Source: an uncultured Acetobacteraceae bacterium (GTDB lineage: Bacteria; Pseudomonadota; Alphaproteobacteria; Acetobacterales; Acetobacteraceae). Taken from it: a DNA stretch of 64,000 bases. The notes below the pieces were generated by a model, which made no database searches, was not told the origin of the DNA, and was given only the letters and a program-made list of their open reading frames with translations. Location: assembly GCA_943912335.1 (NCBI GenBank), contig CALTUD010000005.1, forward strand, positions 81,916-145,915. The letters run 5' to 3'. The translations under genes and the position numbers were made by a program. Each line of letters starts with the position of its first letter. Position 1 is the stretch's first letter. Below are positions 8,918 to 18,725 of this stretch, one piece after another.

Positions 8918-10171
8918 ATGGACGGTGTTTCGGCGTCACGCATTCCTGCTCCCGCTCCCGGCCCCCTGGCCGGCCTGACCGTGCTCGATTTCTCGCGCGT
9001 GCTGGCGGGGCCCTATTGCACGATGATCCTCGCCGATCTCGGGGCGCGGGTGATCAAGATCGAGCGCTTCGGCACCGGCGACGATACGCGCGCCTTCGGG
9101 CCGTTCCTCGACGGCGAATCCGCCTATTTCGCCTGCTTCAACCGGGGCAAGGAAAGCATCGTCCTCGATGTGAAATCGCCCCGGGACCGCATCCTGCTCG
9201 AACGCCTGCTCGATCGGGCCGACATCCTGGTGGAGAATTTCCGTCCCGGCGTGATGGACCGGCTCGGCTACGGCGCCGCGCGTCTGGCCAGAACCCATCC
9301 GCGTCTGATCTACGCCTCGATCTCGGGCTTCGGACAGACCGGGCCGTTCGCCGATCTGCCGGGCTACGACATGGTGGTGCAGGCCATGGGCGGCATGATG
9401 AGCCTGAACGGCTGGCCCGACGCCGCACCGGCCCGTGTCGGCACCAGCATCGGCGATCTCGGCGCCGCTCTGTTCGCCACCATCGGCATCCTGTCCGCCC
9501 TGCACGGGCGGCAGCGCGACGCGCAGGGACGCAGGGTCGATATCGGCATGCTCGACTGTCAGGCCGCCTTGCTGGAAACGGCCTTGGCGCGCTGCGATCT
9601 CGAAGAGTCGGTGCCGACGCGCACCGGCGATGCCCATCCGTCGCTGGCGCCGTTCGAGAGCGTCGCCGCCGCGGACGGTCGTTTCGTCATCGCCGCCGGC
9701 AATGACGGGCTGTTCCTGCTGATGGCCGATGCGCTGGGCGATCCCGGCCTGGCCCTGCATCCGTGGTTCTCGAGCAACGATCTCCGTTGCCACAACCGGC
9801 CGGCTCTGCTGCGCGCGATCGAGACGATCACCGCTAGCCGACCGGCGCAGCACTGGATCGATCGTCTCACGGAGGCCGGCGTGCCGTGCGCGCCGATCAA
9901 CACGGTCGACCGCCTGTTCGATCATCCGCAGTTGCTGGCGCGCAGGATGATCATCCGCGTGGCCGGGCGGAACGGCCGCACCGTCCGCACCGCCGGCAAT
10001 CCGATCCGGATCGGCGACGCGGAGAACGACGTTTCGGTGCCGGTGTCGGCTCCCGGTCTGAACCAGCACCGCGAAGCCATTCTGGACGAGCTGGCCGGTG
10101 ACGATCGTGCGTATGCCCCGGCGGCCATGGTCGCGGATGACGGCCATCCGCCTGGAAAGCGCGCCGGCTAG
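8918..10171 (+). CDS. Family III CoA-transferase (CaiB/BaiF type)
   Basis: Moves coenzyme A between carboxylic acids. The 417-residue protein has the family hallmarks: [28 protein letters not shown] near the N-terminus, the [13 protein letters not shown] segment, SGFGQTGP, and [11 protein letters not shown] carrying the expected catalytic Asp. The start ATG follows the operator-like palindrome. It is followed by an enoyl-CoA hydratase, so the pair probably activates and then hydrates an unsaturated or substituted short acid. The true substrate cannot be read from sequence. Confidence 0.93.
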   Translation: MDGVSASRIPAPAPGPLAGLTVLDFSRVLAGPYCTMILADLGARVIKIERFGTGDDTRAFGPFLDGESAYFACFNRGKESIVLDVKSPRDRILLERLLDRADILVENFRPGVMDRLGYGAARLARTHPRLIYASISGFGQTGPFADLPGYDMVVQAMGGMMSLNGWPDAAPARVGTSIGDLGAALFATIGILSALHGRQRDAQGRRVDIGMLDCQAALLETALARCDLEESVPTRTGDAHPSLAPFESVAAADGRFVIAAGNDGLFLLMADALGDPGLALHPWFSSNDLRCHNRPALLRAIETITASRPAQHWIDRLTEAGVPCAPINTVDRLFDHPQLLARRMIIRVAGRNGRTVRTAGNPIRIGDAENDVSVPVSAPGLNQHREAILDELAGDDRAYAPAAMVADDGHPPGKRAG

Positions 10172-10272
10172 GACACCATCCGACCGAACGGACCCGTCCG
10201 GCGGACGAGGCTGCCCGTCGAAACGATCGCGCGGTCCGGCGGAACACTCTCCATCAGCGAAAGGTTCGTACC

Positions 10273-11118
10273 ATGTCCAAGACAACCACTGCCGCGCGCG
10301 ACGTCGTGCCCGCTCCGGCCGGAACCGTGTCGCCGGAAGATCTACCCGGCCCGTCCACCATCCTGGTGGAACGGCGCGAACGGGTCGGGCTGATCACGCT
10401 CAATCGGCCCAGGCAACTCAATGCCCTGAACCGGCAACTCGCCGGAGAGATCCTGGCGGCTCTGCGCGCGTTCGATGCGGACGAGAATGTGGGTGCGATC
10501 GTCATCACCGGGTCGACGCGCGCCTTCGCCGCCGGCGCCGATATCGAGGAGATGGCGGAGATCCCGTTCGTGGATTTCCTGATGCACGATTTCCTGGCCC
10601 CATGGGACGAGATCCGGGCGATCGGCACGCCGATCATCGCCGCCGTGGCCGGCTACGCTCTGGGCGGCGGTTGCGAACTGGCGCTGCTGTGCGATTTCGT
10701 GATCGCCGCCGAGGATGCGCAATTCGGTCAGCCTGAAGTCAAGCTCGGCGTCCTGCCGGGCATCGGCGGGTCGCAACGCCTGGCGCGCTCTGTCGGCAAG
10801 GCGATGACCATGGACATGGTGCTGACCGGCCGCACCATCGGCGCGGCGGAGGCGAAGGCGATCGGGCTGGTGGCCCGGGTGGTGCCGCCCCAGGACCTGT
10901 TGCAGACCGCGCTCGAGGCGGCCCACACCATCGCCGGCTACAACGCGCCCGCGGTTCGCATGGCCAAGCAGGCGGTGAATCACGCCTTCGAAGGCACGTT
11001 GTCGGACGGGCTGCGCCATGAACGGCTGCTGTTCCAGGCGGCGTTCGCGACGGAAGGGCAGAAGGAAGGCATGAGCGCGTTCAAGAGCAAGCGGGCGCCG
11101 GTCTTCCGGCACCGCTGA
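10273..11118 (+). CDS. Enoyl-CoA hydratase/isomerase (crotonase family)
   Basis: A 281-residue crotonase-fold protein, expected to hydrate trans-2-enoyl-CoA. Oxyanion-hole residues fall in FAAGADI and [10 protein letters not shown], and two glutamates sit at the catalytic positions ([11 protein letters not shown] and [12 protein letters not shown]), as in true hydratases. About 30 residues precede the usual family start and look unstructured. The 101-base gap from the CoA-transferase on the same strand suggests one transcript. Together with that gene it forms a small acyl-CoA catabolic unit under the TetR regulator. Confidence 0.92.
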   Translation: MSKTTTAARDVVPAPAGTVSPEDLPGPSTILVERRERVGLITLNRPRQLNALNRQLAGEILAALRAFDADENVGAIVITGSTRAFAAGADIEEMAEIPFVDFLMHDFLAPWDEIRAIGTPIIAAVAGYALGGGCELALLCDFVIAAEDAQFGQPEVKLGVLPGIGGSQRLARSVGKAMTMDMVLTGRTIGAAEAKAIGLVARVVPPQDLLQTALEAAHTIAGYNAPAVRMAKQAVNHAFEGTLSDGLRHERLLFQAAFATEGQKEGMSAFKSKRAPVFRHR

Positions 11119-11154
11119 ACCGGGGGGACGGCCTTGTCCGGCCGGAACCGCGTT

Positions 11155-11781
11155 TCAGGCGGTCTTCTTGCCGATCCGTGGTTCCGTCCCGTTCAGGATG
11201 CGCCGGATGTTGCCCCGGTGCCGGACGAAGACGATCGCGGCGATCAGCAGCCCGGCCCAGAGGTTCGGCGCGCCGGTCCGGCCGAAGGCGAACAGCAGCA
11301 GCACGGCCGGCAGGGCCACGAACGCGGCCAGCGCGCCGGCGGAGGAGATCTTGGTCAGCCGCGCCACCAGCAGCCAGACGAGGCAGCAGATCAGCCCGGC
11401 GCGCCAATCGAGCGCGAAGGCGGCGCCAAGGCCAGTGGCGACGCCCTTGCCGCCGCGAAAGCGCAGCCAGACGGGAAAACAATGGCCGAGCACGGCGCAG
11501 ACCGCGCCGAGCGCCAGCACGGCCGGGGCGAAAAACGGCCAGGCGACGGCGCAAAGGACCGGGCCCGCGAAGCCCTTGAGCCCGTCCAGCAACAAGGTGG
11601 CGGCGGCGAGACCCTTGCGGCCCGTGCGCAGAACGTTGGTGGCGCCGATATTGCCGGAGCCGATGGCGCGGATGTCGCCCGCGCCGCCCAGCCGGGTGAG
11701 GATCAGGCCGAACGGGATCGAGCCGATCAGATAGGACACGATGGCCGTGCCGATCAGCGCTTCCACCGCCAGCGGGCTCAT
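11155..11781 (-). CDS. plsY: Acyl-phosphate:glycerol-3-phosphate acyltransferase PlsY
   Basis: Integral membrane enzyme that uses acyl-phosphate to acylate sn-glycerol-3-phosphate at position 1, the first step of phospholipid synthesis. The 208-residue sequence is mostly transmembrane and shows the three conserved motifs: SYLIGSIPFG, GSGNIGATNVLR and FRGGKGVATGLG. The ATG at 11781 overlaps the stop of the upstream pyrC-like gene (ATGA), which supports that start over an earlier in-frame ATG at 11808. Usually dprA follows plsY; here a plus-strand acyl-CoA module lies between them. Confidence 0.94.
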   Translation of the reverse strand: MSPLAVEALIGTAIVSYLIGSIPFGLILTRLGGAGDIRAIGSGNIGATNVLRTGRKGLAAATLLLDGLKGFAGPVLCAVAWPFFAPAVLALGAVCAVLGHCFPVWLRFRGGKGVATGLGAAFALDWRAGLICCLVWLLVARLTKISSAGALAAFVALPAVLLLFAFGRTGAPNLWAGLLIAAIVFVRHRGNIRRILNGTEPRIGKKTA

Positions 11782-13055
11782 CCGAACACTCTCCGCCCGT
11801 TCTTCCACGTGCCGAGGACGCGGCCTTCGAGGGCGCGGCCGTCGAATGGCGTGTTCTGCGCGTGGCCGGGGAGCTGGCCTGCGATCACCTTCCAGCCGCG
11901 TTCGGGGTCGAACAGGCAGAGATCGGCCGGTGCGCCTGCCGCCAGGGTGCCTCCGGCGAGGCCGAGCAGCCGGGCCGGGGCGGTGCTGAGCAGCTCGATC
12001 GCGCGCGAGAGGCTGATCGCGCCGTCATGCACGCGGGCGAGCGTGACGCCGAGCAGGGTGCTGAGGCCGACGCCGCCGGCCATGGCCTGCGCGAAGGGGA
12101 GGCGCTTGTCGTCCGGGTCGCAGGGGGCGTGGTCGGAGGCGACCGCGTCGATGGTGCCGTCCGCGAGCCCGGCGGCGATCGCCATCCGGTCCGCTTCCGG
12201 GCGCAAGGGCGGGGACAGCTTGGCGTAGGTGCGGAAATCGCCGATCGCGGTTTCGTTCAGGTCGAAATAGGGCGGGGCGGTGTCGCAGGACACGCGGATG
12301 CCGTCGGCCTTGGCCTGGGCGATGACGCGCACGGTTTCGGCGGTGGAGATGTGCGCCACATGCAGCGCGCCGCCGGTGAGCTGGGCCAGACGCACGTCGC
12401 GCGCGACCAGGATCGCTTCCGCCGCCGCAGGGATGCCGGGCAGGCCGAGCCGTGTCGCCAGCTCGCCTTCGGTGGCGACGCCGCCGCGCGCGAGCGAGGG
12501 TTCCTCCGGGTGCTGTACCACCATCGCCCCGAAGGCGCGGGAATAGGACAAGGCCAGACGCATCAGGCGGGCATCGGCGATGGCGCGGGTGCCGTCGGTG
12601 AAGGCGACGGCGCCGGCTTCGCGCAGCAGGCCGAGCTCGGCCATCTCCTTGCCCTCGCAGCCGCGGGTGAGCGCGCCGTAGGGCAGGATCGACAGTCGGC
12701 CGGTTTCCTCGCCGCGTGCGCGCAGAAGGCGCACCAGGGCGGGGTCGTCGATGGCGGGCACGCCGTTGGGCAGGGAGGCGACGGTGGTGACGCCGCCCGC
12801 ATTGGCGGCTTCGGCCGCTTCGGCGATGGTTTCGCGGTATTCGTGGCCGGGCTCGCCCAGGGCAACGCGCATGTCGACCAGGCCGGGGCACAGAACCGCG
12901 CCCTGGCCGTCGACGATCGTGGCGCCCTCCGGCGCGCCTTCGGCAGGGCCGTCGATGGCGTCGATGCGGCCGTCACGGACCAGCAGGCGGCCGGGGCGAT
13001 CGAGACCCGTGGCGGGGTCGATGAGGCGGACGCGGTCGAAGAGGGTGATGGTCAT
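11778..13055 (-). CDS. Dihydroorotase-like protein lacking metal ligands (PyrC'/PyrX type)
   Basis: A 425-residue amidohydrolase-fold protein, clearly a class I dihydroorotase homologue by its N-terminal region and the late segments ALHVAHISTAET and ASDHAP. The metal-binding DxHxHLREPG signature, however, reads DMRVALGEPG at residues 61-70, so both His are replaced (Arg63, Ala65) and the substrate-binding Arg is Gly67. The late His of ATDHAPH is Cys. It is therefore probably catalytically inactive. Next to pyrB such proteins are known in Pseudomonas, where they are needed to assemble aspartate transcarbamylase. An active dihydroorotase should be encoded elsewhere. The ATG at 13055 gives the family start; the longer frame includes repeat sequence. 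Confidence 0.88.
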   Translation of the reverse strand: MTITLFDRVRLIDPATGLDRPGRLLVRDGRIDAIDGPAEGAPEGATIVDGQGAVLCPGLVDMRVALGEPGHEYRETIAEAAEAANAGGVTTVASLPNGVPAIDDPALVRLLRARGEETGRLSILPYGALTRGCEGKEMAELGLLREAGAVAFTDGTRAIADARLMRLALSYSRAFGAMVVQHPEEPSLARGGVATEGELATRLGLPGIPAAAEAILVARDVRLAQLTGGALHVAHISTAETVRVIAQAKADGIRVSCDTAPPYFDLNETAIGDFRTYAKLSPPLRPEADRMAIAAGLADGTIDAVASDHAPCDPDDKRLPFAQAMAGGVGLSTLLGVTLARVHDGAISLSRAIELLSTAPARLLGLAGGTLAAGAPADLCLFDPERGWKVIAGQLPGHAQNTPFDGRALEGRVLGTWKNGRRVFG

Positions 13056-13071
13056 CGGTTCGCCGTAAGCG

Positions 13072-13148
13072 CCGGGGCGCTGCCCCGGCCCCCAAAACTG
13101 GGTTCCAAGGGCTTCGCCCTTGGTAGGGTCCAGGGGCAACGCCCCTGG
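13072..13148. repeat. Cluster of three GC-rich palindromes
   Basis: Three hairpins follow one another between pyrB and the pyrC-like gene: CCGGGGC-GCT-GCCCCGG (13072-13088), CCAAGGGC-TTC-GCCCTTGG (13105-13123) and CCAGGGGC-AAC-GCCCCTGG (13130-13148). Arms are 7-8 bp and perfect, with 3-base loops. The layout resembles dispersed intergenic palindromic elements of alphaproteobacteria. It could attenuate or stabilise the transcript between two genes whose products may form one complex. Confidence 0.75.
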
Positions 13149-13164
13149 CCGTCGGAGACGGGTT

Positions 13165-14130
13165 TCATGCCATCTGCATTCTGGAAAGCCGATCCAGCAC
13201 CGCCATCCTGACGGCCACGCCCATCTCGACCTGTTCCTGGATCACGCTCTGCTGCGGATGGTCCGCCACCTGGCTGTCGATCTCCACGCCGCGATTCATC
13301 GGTCCCGGATGCATCACCAGCGCGCCGGGCTTGGCCTTGGCCAGACGCACCGTGTCGAGCCCGTAGAAGCGGAAATATTCCCGTGCGCTCGGCACCAGGC
13401 CGCCCGACATGCGCTCGCGCTGCAAACGCAGCATCATCAGCACGTCGGCGCCTTCCACGCCGTGATCCATGTTGTGGCACACCTCGACGCCGAGCCGGTC
13501 CACGTCGGCCGGCATCAGCGTCGGCGGTCCGACCACACGCACCTGGCTGCCCATGGCGGTCAGCAGATGGATGTTGGAGCGGGCCACGCGCGAATGGGCG
13601 ACGTCGCCGCAGATCGCCACGGTCAGCCCTTCGATCCGGCCTAGGTTGCGCCGGATGGTGAGCGCGTCGAGCAGCGCCTGGGTCGGGTGCTCGTGCGTGC
13701 CGTCGCCGGCATTGATCACGGCGGCATCCACCTTGCGCGCGAGCAGGGCCGGCGCGCCCGACTGCGCATGGCGCACCACCAGCAGATCGGTGCGCATGGC
13801 GTTCAGCGTCGCCGCCGTGTCCAGCAGCGTCTCGCCCTTGTTCACCGAGGAGGTGGACACGGACATGTTGATCACGTCGGCGCCGAGACGCTTGCCGGCG
13901 AGTTCGAACGAGGTGCGGGTGCGGGTGGAGTCTTCGAAGAACAGATTGATCAGCGTGCGGCCGCGCAGCAGGTCGCGCTGCGTCTTGCGCGAGCGGTTCA
14001 GCAGGACGTAGCTCTCGGCCAGATCGAGGAAAGGCTCGATCCGGCTCGGATGCATGCCCTGCAGGCCGAGCAGATGACGCTCGGAGGCGGTGCCGCCGAA
14101 GAACCCGCCGCTGCCCCGTCCCTCAGCCAC
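13165..14130 (-). CDS. pyrB: Aspartate carbamoyltransferase catalytic subunit
   Basis: Condenses carbamoyl phosphate with L-aspartate, the committed step of pyrimidine synthesis. The 321-residue protein shows the carbamoyl-phosphate site [14 protein letters not shown], the [12 protein letters not shown] segment, [16 protein letters not shown], and the aspartate-loop end [12 protein letters not shown]. No pyrI-type regulatory subunit is present nearby; the inactive dihydroorotase-like protein downstream is the likely structural partner. The ATG overlaps the end of gltX by 8 bases, so translation is probably coupled. Confidence 0.96.
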   Translation of the reverse strand: MAEGRGSGGFFGGTASERHLLGLQGMHPSRIEPFLDLAESYVLLNRSRKTQRDLLRGRTLINLFFEDSTRTRTSFELAGKRLGADVINMSVSTSSVNKGETLLDTAATLNAMRTDLLVVRHAQSGAPALLARKVDAAVINAGDGTHEHPTQALLDALTIRRNLGRIEGLTVAICGDVAHSRVARSNIHLLTAMGSQVRVVGPPTLMPADVDRLGVEVCHNMDHGVEGADVLMMLRLQRERMSGGLVPSAREYFRFYGLDTVRLAKAKPGALVMHPGPMNRGVEIDSQVADHPQQSVIQEQVEMGVAVRMAVLDRLSRMQMA

Positions 14131-15526
14131 CGATCGCAGCTCCGATGCGCGCCATCACCTCGTCCCGGCCCAGCGCCGCCGCGGTGGCGTCGATTCCCGG
14201 GCTCATGGAACTGCCCGTCAGCGCCGCGCGCAACGGCTGCGCCACCTGACCGAGCTTGCGGCCCTGATCCTCGGCGAACCGGCGTAGCGCCGCGTCGATC
14301 TCGGCCGGCTCGAACGGATGCACCGGGGCCAGGGCCGCCGCCAGATCGCGCAGCAGGCCGCGCGCATCCGGGGTGAGCAGGGAGGACGCCTTGGCATCCA
14401 TCGGCAACGGCACCTCGCGCGCCAGGAAGGCGGCGCTGTCGGCCAGATCGACCAGCGTCTTCGCGCGCTCCTTGAGCCCGCTCATCAGCACGTGGATGCG
14501 TGTGCGGGCGGTCTCGTCGAGACGCAGGCCCTCGCGGCCTTCGAGCCGTTGCAGCACCTCGGCGGTGAGGCGGTCGTCCTCGGCCTGGCGCAGCCAGACG
14601 CCGTTCAGATGCGACAGCTTCGTGTAGTCCATGCGGCTGGCGGAGCGGCCGACGCCGTCGAGATCGAACAAACGGATCTGCTCGTCGCGCGACAGCACCT
14701 CGGCATCGCCATGGCCCCAGCCGAGGCGCAGCAGGTAGTTGTTGAGCGCTTCCGGCAGGAACCCTTCCTCGCGGAATTCGACCACGCTCTGCGCGCCGTG
14801 GCGCTTGGAAAGCTTGGCGCCGTCCGGCCCGTGGATCAGCGGCAGATGGGCGAAAAGCGGCCTTTCCCAGCCCATCAGCGCGTAGATCTGCGACTGGCGG
14901 AAGGTGTTGGTCATGTGATCATCGCCGCGGATCACGTGCGTGATGCGCATGTCGTGATCGTCGCAGACCACCGCGTGCAGATAGGTCGGGCTGCCGTCGG
15001 CGCGCAGGATGATCATGTCGTCCATCTCCGCGTTGGCGACGCGGATCTCGCCCTGGACGAGATCGTCGACCACGGTCTCCCCTTCCTGCGGTGCGCGCAG
15101 CCGGACGGTGTAGGGCGCGCCGGGCGGGGCTTCGGACGGGTCGCGGTCGCGCCACATGCCGTTGTAGCGCGGCGGACGGCCTTCGGCCTGCGCCTGTTCG
15201 CGCATCTGCTTCAGCTCGTCCTGGGTGCAGAAGCATTTGTAGGCGTGGCCCTTGGCCAGCAGCTCCAGCGCCACCTCGGTATGCCGGGCCTGACGCGTGG
15301 ACTGGAACACGGCCGGCTCGTCCGGCGTCAGCCCCATCCAGTCCAGACCTTCGAAGATCACGTCGACGGCGCGCTGCGTGGAGCGTTCCTTGTCGGTGTC
15401 CTCGATGCGCAGCAGGAATTCGCCGCCATGGTGGCGGGCGAACAGGAAGTTGAACAAGGCGGCGCGGGCGTTGCCGATATGCAGCAGGCCGGTCGGGCTG
15501 GGCGCGAAACGTGTACGGACGGTCAT
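14123..15526 (-). CDS. gltX: Glutamyl-tRNA synthetase
   Basis: Class I aminoacyl-tRNA synthetase charging tRNA-Glu. The 467-residue protein carries the HIGH-type signature in [17 protein letters not shown], the RIEDTD substrate loop and the KLSKRHGA (KMSKS-type) loop. It lacks an obvious zinc-binding Cys cluster. Alphaproteobacteria often carry two GltX paralogues; which type this is cannot be decided here. The start at 15526 gives the canonical [11 protein letters not shown]; a start six codons upstream is possible. It diverges from comEC and precedes pyrB with an 8-base overlap. Confidence 0.95.
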   Translation of the reverse strand: MTVRTRFAPSPTGLLHIGNARAALFNFLFARHHGGEFLLRIEDTDKERSTQRAVDVIFEGLDWMGLTPDEPAVFQSTRQARHTEVALELLAKGHAYKCFCTQDELKQMREQAQAEGRPPRYNGMWRDRDPSEAPPGAPYTVRLRAPQEGETVVDDLVQGEIRVANAEMDDMIILRADGSPTYLHAVVCDDHDMRITHVIRGDDHMTNTFRQSQIYALMGWERPLFAHLPLIHGPDGAKLSKRHGAQSVVEFREEGFLPEALNNYLLRLGWGHGDAEVLSRDEQIRLFDLDGVGRSASRMDYTKLSHLNGVWLRQAEDDRLTAEVLQRLEGREGLRLDETARTRIHVLMSGLKERAKTLVDLADSAAFLAREVPLPMDAKASSLLTPDARGLLRDLAAALAPVHPFEPAEIDAALRRFAEDQGRKLGQVAQPLRAALTGSSMSPGIDATAAALGRDEVMARIGAAIGG

Positions 15527-15619
15527 GGAGCGCTCTCCTAGCACGGGCCGTTTGCGCGCGCACGATGGCGCGACACGCGATGCTGGAGCGCGCGCGCCCG
15601 ATTTGCTAACATTTCGTCA

Positions 15620-17866
15620 GTGTCTGGTTCCGCCCTCCTTCGCATACCGGCCGGGCGCCGCTTTCCCCCCGCCCTGAGCGCGATCGGGATGGTGGCCGGG
15701 CGCGGCTGGGCTTCGGTCCGCACCGGGCTGGACGCCGATCGCGACCGTCTGGTGTTGTGGCTGGCGCCTCTGGTCGGCGCGGGGATCGTCTTCTACTTCT
15801 CGCTGCGGAGCGAGCCGTCCGTGTGGATGGGCCTCGCGCCGGTTCTTCTTCTGCTTCCGCTGCTCGGGTTCGCCCGGCGCAGCCGCATCGCGCATTCGCT
15901 CGTGGCCGCCCTGCTGGCGGTGTCGGTCGGGTTCCTGGCCGCCGAACTGTCCACCCGGCATCGGTCGCCGCTGCCCGCCCTGCCGCGCAAGGCCACGCTG
16001 CTGACCGGGCGGGTCGGCGCGATCGATCTGATGTCGGACGGCCGGCGTCGCGTGACGCTGGACGGCGTCTCGATGGCGCTGGCGGCGCCGCCGGAGGGCG
16101 TGTCCGCGGCGGTGCCGCAAACGGACCGGTCGTTCCGGGTCCGGCTCCGGCCGGATGATGCGGCCGTGCTGCATGTCGGCGACCGGCTGCGGATCCGCGT
16201 CCTGCTGCGTCCGCCCGCCGCGCCGGATTTTCCGGGCGGACGGGATGGTCAGCGCGACGCGTTCTTCGGCGGGCAGGCCGGTTCGGGGCGGGCCTTGTCG
16301 GACGCCGTGGTGCTGGCGCCTGCGACGGAGCGCGGGTTCTGGCCCTGGCTGCGCCGGACGCGCGAGGCCGTGGCGGCACGGATTCTGCAAATCCTGCCGG
16401 GCCCGCGCGGCGCGGTGGCCGCGACCATGCTGACCGGTCTCAGCACGTCGATCCCGCAAAGCGATCGCGACGCCTTCGCCGCCTCCGGCCTCGCCCATCT
16501 GCTGGCGGTGGCCGGGCTGCATCTGGGCGTGGTGATGATGTTCGGGCTGGCGATCGTCCGGTCCGGGCTGGCGGCGTGGGAATGGGCGGCTCTGCGTCTG
16601 CCGTGCCGGCAGATCGCCGCCTTGTGCGCGCTGGCCCTGGGCGCCGGCTACATGCTGCTGACCGGGCTGCATCTGCCGGGATTGCGATCGCTGGCCATGG
16701 CGACGGTGGCGGCGCTGGGTCTGTTGATCGGCCGGCGCGCGGTGTCGATGCGCGGGCTCGGCTTCGCCGCGCTGCTGATCCTGCTGGCCAGCCCGGCGAC
16801 GCTGCTCGATGTCGGGTTCCAGATGAGCTTCGCCGCGGTTCTGGCGCTGCTGGCCGGCTACGAGGCGGCACGTCCGCTGTCGCGTCGTCTGCATGGCCCG
16901 GATTGGCGCGGCAAGCTGGCGCTGCACGTGTTCCAGCTCTTCTTTACCTCGCTCCTGGCCGGTGCGGCGTCTCTGCCCTACGCTGCGTTTCATTTCGGCC
17001 GGGTGCAGTTCTATTTCGTTCTGGCCAATCTTCTCGCCGTACCGATCACGGCGTTCTGGGTGCTGCCGCAGGGCATGCTGGCGCTTCTGGCGATGCCGTT
17101 CGGGCTGGACTGGCCGTTTCTGCGTGCGATGGGCGGCGGTATCGATCTGATCCTGATGCTGGCGCACGGGGTGGCGGCGCTGCCCGCGGCGAGCCTGCCC
17201 GTGCCTTTGGCCCCGGTCTGGGGACTGCTCTCGGTCAGCTTCGGTTTGATCTGGCTGTGCCTGTGGCGGCGTCGCTGGCGGTTCCTGGCGGTGCTGCCGA
17301 TCGTGCTGGGTTGCGCGTCGCCCTGGCTGCGTGCGGAGCCGGATCTGCTGGTGTCGTCGGATGCGTCGCTGATCGCGGTGCGCGAGCCGGGGGCGCTGGT
17401 GCTGGAAGCAGGGTCGCGGGGCGATCCGATGACCTTGGGGGACTGGCAGAAGGCGCTGGCCCGTCTGGCCCCGCCGATCCCGATGCCGGATTCGGGCGCG
17501 GCTTCCGACATCACCTGCAACCCGGTGGCGTGTCTGCTGCAACGACGCGGGCAGACGGCGTTGTTGATGCATCCGTCGCATGGACGGCCCGGGGCGGACG
17601 ACGACACCGACGAGGAGTCCGGGCTGGAGCCGGGCGACTGCGACGGCGTCTCGGTGTTCGTGTCGCCTTCGCCGTCGCGCGGAGCCTGTTCCGGCGTTCC
17701 GCGCATCGACCGCTTCACCGTCTGGCGCGAGGGGCCGCAGGCGGTGTGGCTGACACGGGACGGTGTGCGGATCTGGAGCGCGCAGCGGGATCGCGGCCGG
17801 CGGCCCTGGGTGCCGCAGGGTCCGGGCCGGCCGCGTCCGACCTTGCCGATGGCGAAGGCGGAATGA
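15620..17866 (+). CDS. ComEC/Rec2-family DNA uptake channel protein
   Basis: Polytopic inner-membrane protein, probably the channel for single-stranded DNA entry during transformation. Of 748 residues, about 45-115 holds N-terminal membrane segments, followed by an OB-like periplasmic part (about 130-220) and the competence domain (about 255-550) with SGLAHLLAVAGLHLG and LDVGFQMSFAAVLALL. The C-terminal 200 residues do not show a metallo-beta-lactamase HxHxDH motif, so that domain is absent or degenerate, as in many alphaproteobacteria. The start is GTG. It diverges from gltX and converges on nth with 8 bases between stops. Confidence 0.92.
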   Translation: MSGSALLRIPAGRRFPPALSAIGMVAGRGWASVRTGLDADRDRLVLWLAPLVGAGIVFYFSLRSEPSVWMGLAPVLLLLPLLGFARRSRIAHSLVAALLAVSVGFLAAELSTRHRSPLPALPRKATLLTGRVGAIDLMSDGRRRVTLDGVSMALAAPPEGVSAAVPQTDRSFRVRLRPDDAAVLHVGDRLRIRVLLRPPAAPDFPGGRDGQRDAFFGGQAGSGRALSDAVVLAPATERGFWPWLRRTREAVAARILQILPGPRGAVAATMLTGLSTSIPQSDRDAFAASGLAHLLAVAGLHLGVVMMFGLAIVRSGLAAWEWAALRLPCRQIAALCALALGAGYMLLTGLHLPGLRSLAMATVAALGLLIGRRAVSMRGLGFAALLILLASPATLLDVGFQMSFAAVLALLAGYEAARPLSRRLHGPDWRGKLALHVFQLFFTSLLAGAASLPYAAFHFGRVQFYFVLANLLAVPITAFWVLPQGMLALLAMPFGLDWPFLRAMGGGIDLILMLAHGVAALPAASLPVPLAPVWGLLSVSFGLIWLCLWRRRWRFLAVLPIVLGCASPWLRAEPDLLVSSDASLIAVREPGALVLEAGSRGDPMTLGDWQKALARLAPPIPMPDSGAASDITCNPVACLLQRRGQTALLMHPSHGRPGADDDTDEESGLEPGDCDGVSVFVSPSPSRGACSGVPRIDRFTVWREGPQAVWLTRDGVRIWSAQRDRGRRPWVPQGPGRPRPTLPMAKAE

Positions 17867-17874
17867 ACCGGTGA

Positions 17875-18567
17875 TCAGGCTGCCGGCGCATCCCGCTTGT
17901 CGGGATAGCGGCACCATTCCCGGCCGGCGCAGTGCCAGCATTCCGGTGCGCGCGCCTTGCAGACGTAGCGTCCATGCAGGATCAGCCAGTGATGCGACGC
18001 GCGCAGGCGTTCGGCCGGGATGCGGGCGACCAGGCCGTCCTCCACCGCGCGCGGGGTCTTGCCGGGTGCGAGCCCGGTGCGGTTGCCGAGACGGAAGATA
18101 TGCGTGTCCACCGCCATCGCGCTTTCCCCGAAGAACACGTTGAGCACGACGCTGGCGGTCTTGCGGCCGACGCCGGGCAGGGCTTCCAGCGCGGCGCGGT
18201 CGCCCGGAACCTGCCCGTCATGCTCGGCCAGCAGCTTCGCCGACAGCGCCACCACGTTGCGGGCCTTGGCGCGCCAGAGACCGATGGTGCGGATATGGCG
18301 GGCGACGCCTTCTTCGCCCAGCGCCACCATGGCGGCCGGGTCGGGTGCGTCCCGGAACAGCCCCGCCGTGGCCTTGTTGACCGAAACGTCGGTCGCCTGC
18401 GCCGACAGGACCACGGCCACCAGCAGGGTGAAGGCATCGACATAGGTGAGTTCGCTTTCCGGCTCCGGATTGGCCAGGGCGAGCGCTTCGATGAAAGAAG
18501 CGACATCCTTGCGCGACATCGGTCGTGCCGGGGGGCGCGGGTCTGGGCGAGCGGGTTTCGGCGGCAT
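17875..18567 (-). CDS. nth: Endonuclease III (DNA glycosylase/AP lyase)
   Basis: Removes oxidised pyrimidines in base-excision repair. The helix-hairpin-helix LPGVGRKTASVVLN contains the catalytic Lys, AVDTHIFRL the catalytic Asp, and the C-terminal C-x6-C-x2-C-x5-C pattern (CKARAPECWHC..C) ligates the [4Fe-4S] cluster. I chose the ATG at 18567 because a GGAG lies about 5 bases upstream of it; ATGs at 18630 and 18519 are in frame but have no clear ribosome-binding site. The product is about 230 residues, close to the family norm. Confidence 0.94.
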   Translation of the reverse strand: MPPKPARPDPRPPARPMSRKDVASFIEALALANPEPESELTYVDAFTLLVAVVLSAQATDVSVNKATAGLFRDAPDPAAMVALGEEGVARHIRTIGLWRAKARNVVALSAKLLAEHDGQVPGDRAALEALPGVGRKTASVVLNVFFGESAMAVDTHIFRLGNRTGLAPGKTPRAVEDGLVARIPAERLRASHHWLILHGRYVCKARAPECWHCAGREWCRYPDKRDAPAA

Positions 18568-18725
18568 CGTGGCTCCGGGTTTCGACACCGCCGATTCATG
18601 CGGGTCAGCACCGTCTAAATTAGATGACATAATCGTGAGTATTCTCTTGCCTCGGCCGCGTAACCGGCCTATTTCGATGAATTAACGATTCATATCGTAT
18701 ACGTCTGCGGAGTCATTTGGCGGCC

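Noticed and set aside
15617..17941. A 770-residue open frame opposite comEC
   Set aside because: Composition is Gln/Arg/His/Pro-rich with no domain, and the plus strand encodes a full ComEC protein.
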